Shown: positions 45,155-56,890, counted from the stretch's first letter. The stretch is 64,000 nucleotides of DNA from Bolinopsis microptera (GCF_026151205.1 NC_087084.1:13047453-13111452), one strand, 5' to 3'. The notes: generated by a model from the letters alone, not told the origin. Numbers and translations: made by a program.

Positions 45155-46015
45155 TTGTGTGTTGCAATCTATTCAATTACGTTCAAAGCTGATACTTTGA
45201 CAAACTTTTCTCATTACGTACGTGTGAACATCAAGAATATAGTTATTAAACCAGTGCTATTTAATTTTAAAGGAGTAACAGAAGACGATAACAAAGAGAA
45301 GCCGCAGATCGGAAAGCTGTACGACCTCACTAAGTACGGAACTGATTTGATGGATCAGAGGATAGGGTTATATATTAATTATATAGTTTAATTGTCACTA
45401 AAATTCCTATTAAAAAAGTACTATATGTATTATGTGTATTATTACTCGAGTAGTACTAATAATAATAATATCTGAACATTTTAGAAATATTTCACAAAAT
45501 GAACAAATGTTCTTGTTTCAGTCGATACAGTACCAAGGTGAAATCCAACAAGTGGAAACACTGCGTGTGGTATTACATTCTGGACACCACAAGGGTGAAC
45601 ATCCACACTGTCGTCCAACTAAGCAATCCATCAGAGTGGACTCATTCAGGTGGAAAAATTCCTCCTCTGACTTTGGATTGGAATAAGGGCTATCTCTCAT
45701 GAAGCCTTGGCTAATAGAAAAGCCCATCATTGGACTGTTAGAGCACATGTCCTGACAGCAGCATTCAACATAACGGGGAATCCTAAATTTCGGAGGACAG
45801 CTGAAGTCCCAAACAGCATGATTAGTTTCCCCAAGAAAGTTGAAAGCAAGAAGCAGTGTCGTGACTGCCTCTCGAACTGTAAGGGAAAGACTATAAAAAA
45901 CAGCAAAAAGGTTTCAGCTGTTTATAGCATGTGTGAACTGTGTGGTGAGAGGATTTACCATAAACATCACATGGTGCAGAATGTGCATCTCCTCTTGTTT
46001 TATGAAACTTGCTAA
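45155..46015 (+). pseudogene. piggyBac transposase, C-terminal part, decayed
   Basis: The segment KPQIGKLYDLTKYGTDLMDQ (ending near 45357) matches the conserved piggyBac motif with the third catalytic Asp (Y-N-x-x-K-x-G-V-D-x-x-D). After a possible intron (acceptor TTGTTTCAG at 45521) comes YSTKVKSNKWKHCVWYYILD (45528 on), the usual R-W-x-x-x-x-F-x-x-L-D block. A frame change then leads to EALANRKAHHWTVRAH and a C-terminal Cys-rich ribbon (QCRDC, MCELCG, HKHHM), ending at 46015. At least one frameshift and the lack of a visible N-terminal half indicate a dead copy. A possible stretch further upstream (45000-45150) is not convincing. Confidence 0.75.
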
Positions 46016-46599
46016 TGAATCACAATCCTGGTTGTGCAATCTGTTTAAAATCTTCAACCCGCGAATTAGGGTCTTTTGAATTTATCCATGTTTAACAATC
46101 AAGTTTTCTTTGCAAAAACTGACAGAAATGGGCTACAATTATTACAAAAATTCGGCAAATAAATCCATGTATTGACACAACCAGGGTTGCGAAATATGTT
46201 TATTAGTTTATTATTTATTTTATCAATGAGATTCTTTGAAATTATGATCGCTTGTTTTTGTAGCATAAAATGTTGTTTTGTTTCTTATCAAGTTATCAGT
46301 CAAAATTAACGCAGTTATAAATATCGTGTGCACGATCCATTATTGCTGCATATTTCTAAATTTCAAACTGTGACGAAATGAGCCGATTATAAAATAATAG
46401 GACGAAATTGTTGCCGTTGATTTAGCCTGTGGCATATTCACAACATTTATTTTCTAAGATACCAGGAAAAAGTAATTTTATTTTTCAAACCTCACAGCCT
46501 CATGGCTAAAATAAGACCAAGCTCTGCAATAAAGCAATAAGAAAGAATGGAGCTTTGTACCTCAATTCTCGATACTAAATTTCCCTCGCCTTGGTTATG

Positions 46600-47034
46600 G
46601 TAGAGTATGTTTGCGCTAAATGAAATTAGTTAGCGCTAGTTTTAGATGGGTGCGCTTTTCTATTATCCATATAGTTAGCGGTAGCTACCAGTACCACAAA
46701 CAGCAAACTGTCAACATTGAACATGGGATTTTGCGATATTTATCGTTAGCTAACCCGAACCGGCGTTAGTGAGCGCTTTTGTCAGTAAATTAGAAGGTGC
46801 TAGTTAGTGCTATCATTAGCGTTAGCTAGCTCAACGTAACAGTATAGTAAGTAAGTTGTGGCAGTAGAAAGTAAATAGCAATAAGCAAGTAAATTATTAT
46901 TGCAGCCATACTCATAGTTAAATGAAGCACAGTAGTGCCGTTACCGTAAGCGCTAACTAGCGCAAGTAATGCTAATTTACAGTTACACTTCCTTCTGCTT
47001 GCGCTAATGAGCGTCAAGCGCCGGCTACTGCTTA
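46600..47034. repeat. GC-rich minisatellite, left part (GCGCTAA-rich)
   Basis: Degenerate units around GTTAGCGCTA and GCGCTAATGAGCGTCAAGCG. The clear unit ends at CTACTGCTTA, where the nested transposon begins. The same unit resumes at 50636. Confidence 0.75.
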
Positions 47035-47165
47035 AGGCCCCGTGACACCCTGGACATTGCGCTTTGGCGCAAAAAAGATGCCTGCTTAAGCTCAAAAGAT
47101 GCATTTCTACGCTGAAATTTCTTAAAAAACCCGAGTCGTGAACGTGCATCTCTCGATTCTTTACT

Positions 47166-47416
47166 CGCATCTTTTGGAGTTAGTCTTAACGCCAAAAGAT
47201 GCGCTTTAGACCGAAAGCTAGAATCGTAATTCGTGTCGTTAACTCGAAAAGATGCGGTTTAAGAAATATTTTGAAAATTTTGTAACGCGTCGCTAAATCG
47301 CATCTTTTGAAGTTAAGCTTAACGCCAAAAGATGCGGTTTTAGAAATATTTTGAAAATTTCACAACGCCTCGCTAAAACGCATCTTTTTGAGTTAAGCTT
47401 AACTCTTAAAGATGCG
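47166..47416. repeat. left palindrome array of the nested transposon
   Basis: Three near-perfect palindromes of about 38 bp at 47166-47203, 47299-47336 and 47379-47416. Each reads CGCATCTTTTG-rich on one arm and CAAAAGATGCG on the other, around (G)TTAAGCTTAA(C). Partial copies of AAAAGATGC lie at 47070-47105 and 47250. Confidence 0.88.
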
Positions 47417-47913
47417 ATTTGGCGTTACGAAATTAAGTATTCATATTGAAATCTTTAAAACTCCCCACTAAAAAGTGAAAACTGAAATCTTACCTGACAA
47501 CACAGATTATAATAGTACCATTTTAACTCTCGTGCAAGTTTACTCCTCTACTGCACTGATTTTTATTGAACTTCCAATGTTCCAAGAACTGTCCGGAAGA
47601 TAAATCAGTCAAAAGCAAATGCCTAAATAGCTAAATTACAAATCTCATCCACGCCCCCGAATGAATTGTAGCAACATATAGTCGGGAGTTTTCCATATCA
47701 GCACAGTATTGTACACAACCTTTGTATTTACCCAATTGTATTTGTACACTGTACAGACAGTTCTAATCAAATGCAGAAGAGTTGTTCCCACTTCCCAATT
47801 ACAATCATGACAAACCCGAAATTGAGGATTGTATGCGGTACTAATTTCTGCCATATAAGCACGGTTCATGTCTTGCAAAAATATAGTCATCAAAATTTAG
47901 TCTTGTGTAACAC

Positions 47914-47985
47914 AGGAGTGGCGTGCAGCGTAGAGCGCTTGTCTTGCCAGCCTTGCGGGATGATCGCAGGTTCGATACCCCGTAC
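47914..47985 (+). other. tRNA-like sequence 1 (SINE-type A and B boxes)
   Basis: GCAGCGTAGAGCGC resembles an A box, and GGTTCGATACC (47969-47979) matches the B-box consensus at tRNA-like spacing. The acceptor and anticodon stems do not pair well, so it is probably a tRNA-derived element rather than a functional tRNA. Its flanks are homologous to those of the copy at 49668. Confidence 0.55.
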
Positions 47986-48267
47986 AGTCAATGTTAATTT
48001 TTTTGCACAGATCACTCTGAGCAAAATCATTTTTCATGATAAATATATCATAAACAAAACTGACATGGGCTTTGCTAGGTAACTCGAGCAGCGGTAATGT
48101 GCCGATGAATTTTAGCAAGCTAGTGAATAAGTAGATGATGTATTAAAGATACAAATATAGTCTGATAGTAGTAAAAATTCTTATTTTCTTATTCGTACAT
48201 TAAGAAAGTTCTAAGTCTAGGAAGTAAGGAGGAAGAACAGAAAGTGTAAAACGCTATATCTAATTTT

Positions 48268-48515
48268 AACAGGAGGTGACCGGGACATGATTTTAGGCCT
48301 GACCGGGACCGGGACCGGGACCGGGACTGAGATTATCAATTTACCGTGACCGGGACCGGGACCGGGACCAATAATTTCTGGGATTTCTATCTTACCGGGA
48401 CCGGGACCGGGACCAACAATCCAATTTGACTGGGATGACCGGGATGACCGGGATGACCGAGATTTGACCGGGATGACCGGGATTTGACCAGGATGACCGG
48501 GATGACCGGGACCAA
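48268..48515. repeat. GACCGG-type tandem repeat
   Basis: Runs of GACCGG (48268-48410) pass into GGGATGACC runs (48428-48512). The same motif recurs at about 48950-48990 in the opposite sense (ATCCCGGTCAAAATCCCGG) and then forward. The minus-strand Gly-Pro/Val-Pro frame is a repeat artefact. Confidence 0.9.
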
Positions 48516-49235
48516 AACTGGTATTCTCATATTGAAAGCTGCAACTTTCATTTACATTATAATTGAACAATTTGAATAAGTAATAACTACAATATTAAAT
48601 TAGAAAAAACTATAAAAAAACCGTCAATATGGGGCATGGGCCTAATGTACTACACCAATAATGTTCATGTACTGATTACTCAAGTTCACCCTCATTCCTC
48701 ACTCCTCAATCAATGATCCCTCAAATTATTCAACAGTTTCATTCTCCAATTCCAATTGACAATTGGACGTAGCCCGAGTTGAAAACTTGATGTTAGTTTG
48801 CACTTATGAGTTATGTAACGATATTAGTTACCTAAACTTGTTTAGCAATTTTAAACATTGTTTTATTTGGCTCAGAGGTTGTTTAAAGATGAAATTCACA
48901 AAAACTTAAAATCACAGTGAATGAAATTATGTAATAGATCCCGGTCAAAATCCCGGCAAATTTGAGTGATTGACCGGGATCGGGACTGTACCCATGTCGT
49001 TCTAACTGTTTTATCCCGCTTTATGAATCTCTCGTCATCCTGTAGTCCTGTAAAATAATCTCATTAAATACGCATATCTGACATATTCTTAAATCATATT
49101 TTCCATCGAATACTGCCCCTCCCTTTCTTGACAATGGTTAATTAAAACAAATAAAAGGAAAATATAAAAATGTTGAAAAAAAAAGAAACAGCGCAGAGAT
49201 ATTAAAATATCACTGCTCAACTAACTGATAAGCTG

Positions 49236-49432
49236 TTTGTCACAATTGAAACTGGCGGTTTGTGGCAGATTGTCCTCCGAGAAAGCATCGTTGTCGCAAG
49301 CTATGGCACCAAACATGGCCCTGGATCAAAATGTGAGTTCGAGAGGTCGATGCAACTTCTAAATTAAACAGTCATCCCATTAAACATCGTGCAAAATCTT
49401 ACAAAAAAACTTTTACACGGAACCGCCAGTTT
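49236..49432. mobile_element. short inverted-repeat insert inside the nested transposon
   Basis: TTGAAACTGGCGGTT near 49246 and its inverse AACCGCCAGTTTCAA near 49420 bound about 190 bp of non-coding sequence. Candidate MITE; ends and target duplication unresolved. Confidence 0.45.
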
Positions 49433-49667
49433 CAAGTGTGAGCACTTTAATTGGGAGTATTACATAACAGCATAGTATTGTATAGAATAGAAATATTGTA
49501 CTTAATTGTTTACATACAGTCCCTATATCAGTACTTGTGTTTGGTACTATACAAACTCGAAATTGACTAATCCAGTTATATATGCGATGCTAATTTATGC
49601 CAAATAAGCATTTTTTACCAAAATATAAAGACAATTATATGATCATTAAAATTTTATATAGGACATC

Positions 49668-49745
49668 TCCCAAGTAGCTCAGCGGCCAGAACGTTGTTGC
49701 AATAAACGGGAGGTTGATGGTTCAAACCTGCGTAAGCGCCGTCTC
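49668..49745 (+). other. tRNA-like sequence 2 (SINE-type A and B boxes)
   Basis: GTAGCTCAGCGG is a good A box and GGTTCAAACC (49719-49728) a good B box. The flanks at 49450-49850 are alignable, with divergence, to 47680-48110, so the two are diverged copies of one tRNA-derived unit of about 430 bp. Confidence 0.6.
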
Positions 49746-50301
49746 AGCTTTTGCCCAAATCACTTTTGAGCACAAATTTTTTTTCGTGATAAATAGAAAA
49801 TAAACTTTTGAACCTATCGAGCCAGTAGCATGAGCAAATAATTTAGACAAGAGCAAAAACTAAGGTAATCCTAGTGCTCAGGATTGAGGACCTAATGAAG
49901 AATCGTCTGAAAATATCGGAAATAGCCGAAATTCACGACTAGCTGAAAAGGCCAAGGACTATTTGAAAATTGAATCCGGAAAAGCACTTGCCAGTTACAA
50001 AGAGGCTAGGCTTCGACTAGATAACAGACTCCAGTAATCAGTATCAGTACCCAGTGCAGAAGAAAAGAAGATATTTATCACACTCCACTCTTTCCGCTGT
50101 TCTTACTGTGTTTCATCTCTGTTTCAGTGTCATTAACCGCTGCTGGTTCTATCCTGAATGCTTGTTAAACCGGGGACCTGTATAAATATATAAGTTACAG
50201 TTATTTTTTAAAGTTACAAATATCAGCTGATTTGCAAAATGTAGCAATTCAAGAATTCGGAAGAAGAATTTTGAAATTTCGCGCGAAAGTTTTTCCTAAA
50301 T

Positions 50302-50600
50302 CGCATCTTTTTGAGTTAAGGTTAACTCAAAAAGATGCCATTTGAAAACGCATTTTAAGATTTTACGACTTTATCCGTCAAACGGCATCTTTTGGCGTTA
50401 AGCTTAGCGCCAAAAGATGCGATTTGGGGATAAATCTTGATTATTTCAAGTCAAAATTATTTGATACGACGTCAAATCGCATCTTTTGGAGTTAAGCTTA
50501 ACGCCAAAAGATGCGAGTTATTGTAAAAAGATGCGAATTGCTTTGCATTTTTTCAGATAATCGGCATTTTTTTGAGTTAACGTTAAGTCAAAAAGATGCG
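50302..50600. repeat. right palindrome array of the nested transposon
   Basis: Four palindromes of about 38-40 bp at 50302-50339, 50383-50421, 50477-50516 and 50561-50600, with the same arm sequence as the left array. Spacing is about 80-95 bp. The one at 50477 is almost perfect. Confidence 0.9.
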
Positions 50601-50635
50601 AATTACGAAAAAATGTCCATGCTGTCACGGGGCCT

Positions 50636-51190
50636 TGCTTATACTGCTAGCGGCAGCGCTAATGAGCGTCAAGCGCCGGCTAGTGCTACTGCTAGCGGCA
50701 GCGCTAATGAGCGTCAACTGCCGGCTAGTGCTACTGTTAGCGGCAGCGCTAATGGGCGTCAAGCGCTGGCTTCTGCTACCATGCTAGCGGCAGCGCAATG
50801 AGCGTCAAGCGCCTGCTACTGCTAGCGGCAGCGCTAATGAGCGTCAAGTGCCGGCTACTGCTACTGCTAGCGCCAACGGGCGTTGGGCGCGGGCGCCGGC
50901 TACTGCTGCTGCTAGCGCTAACAAGCGCCGGCTACTGCTACTGCTAGCGCTAACGAGCATTGGGCGCCAGCTACTGCTACTGATAGCGCTAACGAGCGTC
51001 GGGCGCCGGCTACTGCTAATGCTAGCGCAAAGAGCGCTGGCTGCTGCTAGCGCCAACGAGCACTGGCTGCTGCAACTGCTAGTGCTAGCACAAAGAGCGC
51101 TGGCTGCTGCTACTGTTAGCGCTAACGAGCGCTGGCTGCTACTACTGCTAGCGCTGGCTGTTGCCACTGCTACTGCTAGCCCTAGCCATT
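50636..51190. repeat. GC-rich minisatellite, right part (about 42-bp units)
   Basis: About 13 units of GCTAGCGGCAGCGCTAATGA followed by GCGTCAAGCGCCGGCTACT, drifting into GCGCTAACGAGCG forms. All six frames are open for long stretches (Ala/Ser/Leu-rich), which is a composition artefact. Confidence 0.9.
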
Positions 51191-52363
51191 TTGCTTTGTT
51201 GTTACCACTACACTTTTAGTATTACTATTACAAAAAACAAATCATTCATTGAAATGATGATAACAATGAGAATAAATTGATGACGATAATTCACCAAAAT
51301 ATTTTTACTGAACACTTTTGTCATCCTGTGTTTCAATTTGTAAAACAGTATAAATTTAAAATTCAATTTTTGGATACTGCGAGTCCAGCTGCAAGCTGAC
51401 GGTACGCTTGTGTGTGACTAGGCAAAGATTTTTCATTTTACCGATAGCAAAGGTAAATTTCGGTAAGCAAAATGAAAAGTTAGTCACTGTAAGGCTTTTT
51501 CAGCTTCATTAATGAACCTTTAGGACAAACGAGCTGTATATTCAAGCTTTGAAAAGGGGAAACAAAACTTTTTATAATAAAAAACCTCGTATTTTTATTA
51601 CCTAATTTCGACAGTTTTAGTCAAAATATAAATTCATAATCATAGTTCCAATAAAATCATAGTCATAATTCAAGATATGATTTACGGAGACATGAACATA
51701 AATATACAAAGTTGATGTCTTATAATCTTATATGCCTGTTGCTAGTGACTTTACTGAAATGTTTCTCCAACTGACCAACGTATGTTGTGTTTTCTTTCAC
51801 CTTGGTTATACTTAATATACGGAGATTTGTCACAATTTTATCAACAAACATTACACCAGTGTCACGTAGAACATACTACATGCACAGAATACACAGTTAT
51901 ATGAGTAACATGCTTATCACGTTAACACAGCTTAACTTTAAAGTACACCGTGCCAAGGATCTGATGTTTAGTACACTTTTGACACATATCGAATCTTCAA
52001 ATATAAAGTAAAACCGATGAAAGACTAAGTTTTATTTCAAGATGGTCACTTTCTAGGATTCCAAATTGTAACTGCACAGCTAGATTTAAATTTATCCGAG
52101 CCAACCTTAGAAAAGTGTAATAGCTTACACGGACATAATTGAGTTATTGATACTAAAGTAGCTCTACTTTTGCAGGATATAATGATGATCTAATTTGATG
52201 AACAGCGCCTATGCCTTAGATATTAGCGGGAAAATTATTACGTTATTTCATGACACGGGACCAAAATTCTTACCACGTGACCCAAAGGATCGATATCCAA
52301 ATTGTATGTCACGTGGGGGCCGTCCATATGGAGTGCTCTTCGCCGTTAACAAGCACATATTTG
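51191..52363. other. right flank of the piggyBac element, no gene seen
   Basis: AT-rich DNA without recognisable coding sequence. Between about 52240 and 52379 it holds the piggyBac subterminal repeats. Confidence 0.5.
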
Positions 52364-52383
52364 CTTCGCTGTTTAAGGGTTAA

Positions 52384-55315
52384 GACAGGGCCATTTAGGC
52401 CAAAATATTGAGAACAAATGGAATTACAATTGATTATAATATTATTATTGTTATTGTTACATCTTAAATTGCTATTTAATGATGTAATTACTAGCCCCTT
52501 TCTATGACCACTCATAATCCTTTCATGAACATTTGTTTACAATTATTTGTCTCTAAACATTACAGCAACTTTTAATCCAGCTATAAGTGAAAATTTGTTG
52601 AATAGTTTTTACTTAAAATTGTCTGTGGTCGGGGTATATTTCACTTCTTTACTCAGCTGAACTATCATTTATTACTAAAACCCGCAAAAAATAAGGTATA
52701 CATACATTTATTTCTAGTTCCTACTCAACCATCATGTAGGCAATCCCGTCTATACTTGATCGAATTAGCAGTGCAGGGTTGTAGCCAAATGAAGCTAGCA
52801 GGGGGGGGCGGGGGGCGGGGCGGGGTCTTTATGAAATTTCTCTCGAAATTGATTTAATAGTTGTTTCTGATAGAGGGGAGTCAGATATCTATCTGCTGCT
52901 TTTGGTCTCATGGAAAAATATTGTTCCTAGCCGAAGTTATTACCGGTCAAAGGTCAGCGCTCTTGCGTAATTGTATTGCGCGAGCGATTTTCAATCGCGC
53001 GCCCTGAAAATCGAGTTTAAAAATCTATCTTCTCCTACATTTTTTGAGCAATCACCTTGAAACTTTCGGGATATCTTCTAAGGACCATTTAGAAGATTCC
53101 ACTCGATCAGAATTTTAAGATGGGCCTCAGAACATTTTTTATTCCATTTTGAAAATCTTGGACCTGGAAAAATCGTCAAAAACCGAGGTCCGCCAATATC
53201 CAAGATGTGTTTTTGGCACATAAGCGGATATTGGCGGACATTAGCAGACAAAAAGAGGGATAAGCTCACATATTTTTACCATAATTAGCAGTTGAGAAGT
53301 TGGTGCAGAATTGTAAATTACTGAGAAAGTACATCTCAGTCTTCTGGTCAAATAGTGTATACTATCGAATCTCTGACATGATAGCTGACCACAAAAAAGA
53401 AGCTAAGAGTTAGGTCAACAAGAATTTCGCCGTGGTTAAACCACGCACGATCAATTTTCCCTACGACGCGATGTACTTGTATTTTGTACCATTAATTCTT
53501 TCGAGTGCAGAGTAAAAAGTGTCACTGGAAAAAAATAATAAATGAGTGGGACTCGCGCATGGTAAAAATTGACGATTTATTTGACCAATGTAGCGCCGCG
53601 CGCATCAACAATAAATGAATCCAGAAAATTGCGGAAAATTAGAATTAGAATTAGAATTAGAATCAAATTTACACAGCAATACAATAAGAATAAAAAATAA
53701 TTTAAGAAGCTTCAATCTGCTGTGCAGGACATTCAAGTCAGTCGAAAACTGTTAGCAGAACACCCTTCTAGGGACATAAGGATAAAATATGTAAAACATA
53801 ATGAGTAATAAATTAAAATAAAAATAAAATAAATTAAAATTAAAATAACTTTGCGAAGGAGGAACTTCACTGTAATTAATTAACACATGGCTGGCGTCGC
53901 GCGCAGCATAACAGACGCTTCCAATACACATAATTATAGGGGCGTGGTCTATACTGCAAAGGAGCAGACTTTTGTCGACACCGTAGGACCGTCGGGCCAC
54001 CTCATATATCCAAACCCGATTACTTATTCCCTACGATCTTTTTGCCTTCGGCAAGAGTAGGGAAAAAAATCACATCAGAGCACGACTAAGGTTTCATCTG
54101 TTAAGAAGCAAACTCTTTAAGAAAATTAAATAAAAAATAAAAATGCTGTATACAATTATGCCATAAAAATTTTCGCCAAAGAATCAAAAGGATACTCTTG
54201 CTATTCTCCAACGAAAAAAAGAAATATAGTGATCATTTAAACTCGAAACAGTTGCTCAAATAAGTTTTTTTTTGATTGAAATAAATTTTCTTCCTTCTTC
54301 AAAGACCACGAAGTAAAGATGTCTGATTTATTACAACAAGACACAAATGTGAGTAGTAATAGCATCTGTGAACGAACAATTTACAGCATACTATAAGAGC
54401 CCAGATTTCCACTCAAATACTGGCTAATGCATAATGCTATAGGACCTCAAAATAAGATCGAACTCTACAAATCCGATCTATTCATAGAAAAATAGCATTA
54501 AAAGACATTTCTATTTTATCCCTACACATTTGTAAATAACTAGAATTGTGTAACTTTAAATTATTTCAGAATTATAACTATTGTGAATTCAATAAAATAA
54601 TCATCACTTTTGTATCCTTGTATCCTAGCATTGGGGTCAGATCAAGAAAATTTGTTGGTATCATCTACTACACACTAGGCATTAAACTAACAATGGTAAC
54701 TTAGTTTATTTCTCTGTTACAAGTACAAGAATAAAAAGCAGGATGAATATATTTGAAAAAATTTAGAGTTTTCTTCTATGTGATATTTATTGTTGTTTTT
54801 AGATGGAAGAATCATGACTCTTGACAAGAAATGTAAAATAAGGCGAATAACAGGTGAACAAAATCAAGTAAAAATATTAAATGTTTAGGCACTCTTAGGT
54901 CTTTGATTGATCAAATTACTAATTAAAAATCACAATGTCAGTCTGAAAATTTGTGCTCTGTCAGATCTTTTGAGCGCGCGCAGGGCAATACTGTATACTT
55001 CCCTACGAATTCCCTACGTGCACATTAGTTTCATTTTTCTTAAGGGCTTGACAGCGGATGTTTGATGTATTTTAAATCAAATTGTTCAATAGGAAATAAT
55101 TATTTTTTGATAGCATTTATTTTAAAATTAGTTTGACGAAAATTTGGTTTAAAAAATTTGTAATTGATAAATAAAATCATTTTTCGCGCGGCGCGTTCGC
55201 ATATGTGCAGGATGACGATTAATCACTCTACACTCGACTGTCACGTGACTTTTTAAACACGTTCTCTCGGTGGCCCTGAATGACTATTCGAAATCCTAGC
55301 CCTCTGATCTGATCC
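52384..55315. other. gene-poor region with dispersed repeats
   Basis: Contains copy 2 of the dispersed repeat (52824-53028), a (GAATTA)n run at about 53641-53664 and TCCCTACGA motifs near 53457, 54030 and 55000. No supportable exon. Confidence 0.5.
52824..53028. repeat. dispersed repeat, copy 2
   Basis: Same sequence and orientation as 19648-19850, preceded by a G-rich tract at 52799-52823. Confidence 0.88.
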
Positions 55316-55374
55316 CAACCCTAACCCTAACCCAATCTCTAACAAAAGCATATGCCGAAACCCTAACCCTAACG
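55316..55374. repeat. interstitial telomere-like CCCTAA repeats
   Basis: Two short runs, AACCCTAACCCTAACCC and AAACCCTAACCCTAACG, separated by about 25 bp. They match the metazoan telomere repeat TTAGGG on the minus strand. Confidence 0.8.
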
Positions 55375-55659
55375 AGAAATTGAACTAACTTCCGTATCAC
55401 GTATATGGTCATAGTGATCAAGACAGTTTTTCGCCAATATCTCGCTAGGGGATCATTTTAACTCTATGTCATGGGAGGTAATTCGGAATCAGCGTCCGAA
55501 AATACATCGATTGAAGTTGGTCTCAACTGTCGGGGGCCCTTTTAGAAAAATCTCGAAGATCAACTGTAGAGTGATTTAGCACGCTCGATATGTGCATTTA
55601 CTTTTTTGTGTTCAGCGTTGCACTCTATGCTATTCAGGCCATTAAAAAAGCAACCTATA

Positions 55660-56890
55660 GATTCAGAATAAAACAAATATTCAGAATAAAACAAATATTA
55701 TATTCAAATCTCTTTATTCGACAATATTAAATCATTATAGAACCTAATTTGTGGCTTGATCGTTATCTTAGGGCTATTCTGTTAGCTGATGCTGACAGGC
55801 ACCGCATGGGGCAGAGACTTAGGACCATTACGCTGGAGGCTTACAATGACCCTTTTTGAACCCCATGGCAGTGCTAGTTTTATTATGGTACAGATTGTAA
55901 ATCGAAGTTATGAAAACGATCAAGTCACTCCTGTTTTACACTATCAACAGCTACTTAAAACAACCTAGATTGTACAACTCACTTTGAGGATTCAACTGTT
56001 AAGTGATGAGTGATTGGACTCATTAAACATTTTAGTAGCGGAGACATGCGGATCAGCTTCTTGAGGTTCTAGTATTTCATTCAGACAAGAAGTTTTACTT
56101 TTTCAAATTTAGTTGTTCAAGCTGCCTGAGTTCAGAAAGTTTGCCAAAGGGGCCCAGGTATTCTTGTCACCTTTACCCTGAGACGAGAGAATGACTTTTT
56201 TTACCTTTGATTTGAATACACCATGAGTGATTTCAAGGTCGTTCAGTGCCAACATCTGACGGAATGAATTCCAAAGGCAACTAGATTTGTAAACGAAACT
56301 GTTTGAGGGCATGGTTGTTATAAGAAGAGTTTCTTTGCCGGGTCTTTTAGACAAACAGAAAAGTTCAAATAGTGCAATTGGTGTTCGATATTTAAAGACT
56401 TTAAAAAGTTCATTGCAGCAGTGATACGCGTATAAATTATGCAATGTCATGAGTGATTGACGGGCAAAAATTGGCTTGGTGTGCTCTCTCTCAAAGAATT
56501 TGCTCGTAAGTTTCTGTTCACTGATAGGTCTAGTCCTAGCACATGTCATAAATTTATCAAGGTATGCTTTTTTGTCACCAAACATGATACGAACACACTT
56601 TTTCTGGGCTACAAATAGTGGTTGAAGTTTATTATTACTTGCACCTCCCCAAACGGTAATGCCATAAGATAGGTGACTTTCAAACAGTGTGTGGTACAGG
56701 TCCTTATGGATAGATGATGGAATTTTATCCTTAATCATGTACAGCCTCCCAGAACAGGACGAGAGTTTTCTAACTAGTTTGTCTCTATGGGGATTGAAAG
56801 TTAGCAAGGTAAATACTAAATAAGCCTTAAACTCTTCGGCAACGTATTTTTGAAGGCATGAATGCGAATGATACTCGCAGCTCGACGGCC
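55660..56890 (-). mobile_element. 5'-truncated non-LTR retrotransposon
   Basis: The minus strand carries the C-terminal part of a reverse-transcriptase ORF (56807-56109), then about 440 bp of 3' sequence ending in a duplicated AATATTTGTTTTATTCTG tail near 55660-55700, as in LINE 3' tails. The outer limits are approximate. Confidence 0.65.
56109..56807 (-). pseudogene. LINE reverse transcriptase, C-terminal 232 aa fragment
   Basis: Open to a stop at 56109-56111. Motifs: LYHTLFESHLSYGITVWGG, then LQPLFVAQKKCVRIMFGD, then HNLYAYHCCNELFKVF. This is the region after the RT palm and thumb in CR1/Jockey-type LINE proteins, where LYxxLxxSHLxYxxxxWG and QKKxxRIxxG are characteristic. The catalytic palm (YxDD) and endonuclease are missing, so this is a 5'-truncated copy. 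Confidence 0.82.

Larger units (their letters stand above)
47035..50635. mobile_element. 3.6-kb inverted-repeat transposon with palindrome arrays, TSD TGCTTA
   Basis: Terminal inverted repeats of about 24 bp with two mismatches (left AGGCCCCGTGACACCCTGGA; right, inverted, AGGCCCCGTGACAGCATGGA). The 6-bp TGCTTA flanks both ends (47029-47034, 50636-50641). Both arms carry long palindromes with GCATCTTTTGG and CCAAAAGATGC sides around GTTAAGCTTAAC (see separate entries). The interior holds two tRNA-like units, a GACCGG repeat and a short inverted-repeat insert, but no transposase frame, so it is non-autonomous. It inserted into the minisatellite within the piggyBac element. Confidence 0.8.
44343..52379 (+). 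mobile_element. 8-kb piggyBac element carrying a nested transposon
   Basis: Bounded by TTAA on both sides (44339-44342, 52380-52383), with 16-bp identical inverted ends. It holds a decayed piggyBac transposase (45155-46015), a GC-rich minisatellite and a second transposon (47035-50635). Without the nested element and array it would be near 4 kb. It separates the TRIM coding start (44246) from its upstream DNA, probably sitting in the 5' UTR intron. Confidence 0.8.

Noticed and set aside
47914..47985. Functional tRNA gene
   Set aside because: A and B boxes are present, but the stems do not pair well and the unit sits in a transposon.
48217..48570. Gly-Pro/Val-Pro-rich minus-strand frame
   Set aside because: Arises from the GACCGG repeat; no start context or splice signals.
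50511..51219. Ala/Leu/Ser-rich frames on both strands
   Set aside because: GC-rich minisatellite with few stops in any frame.
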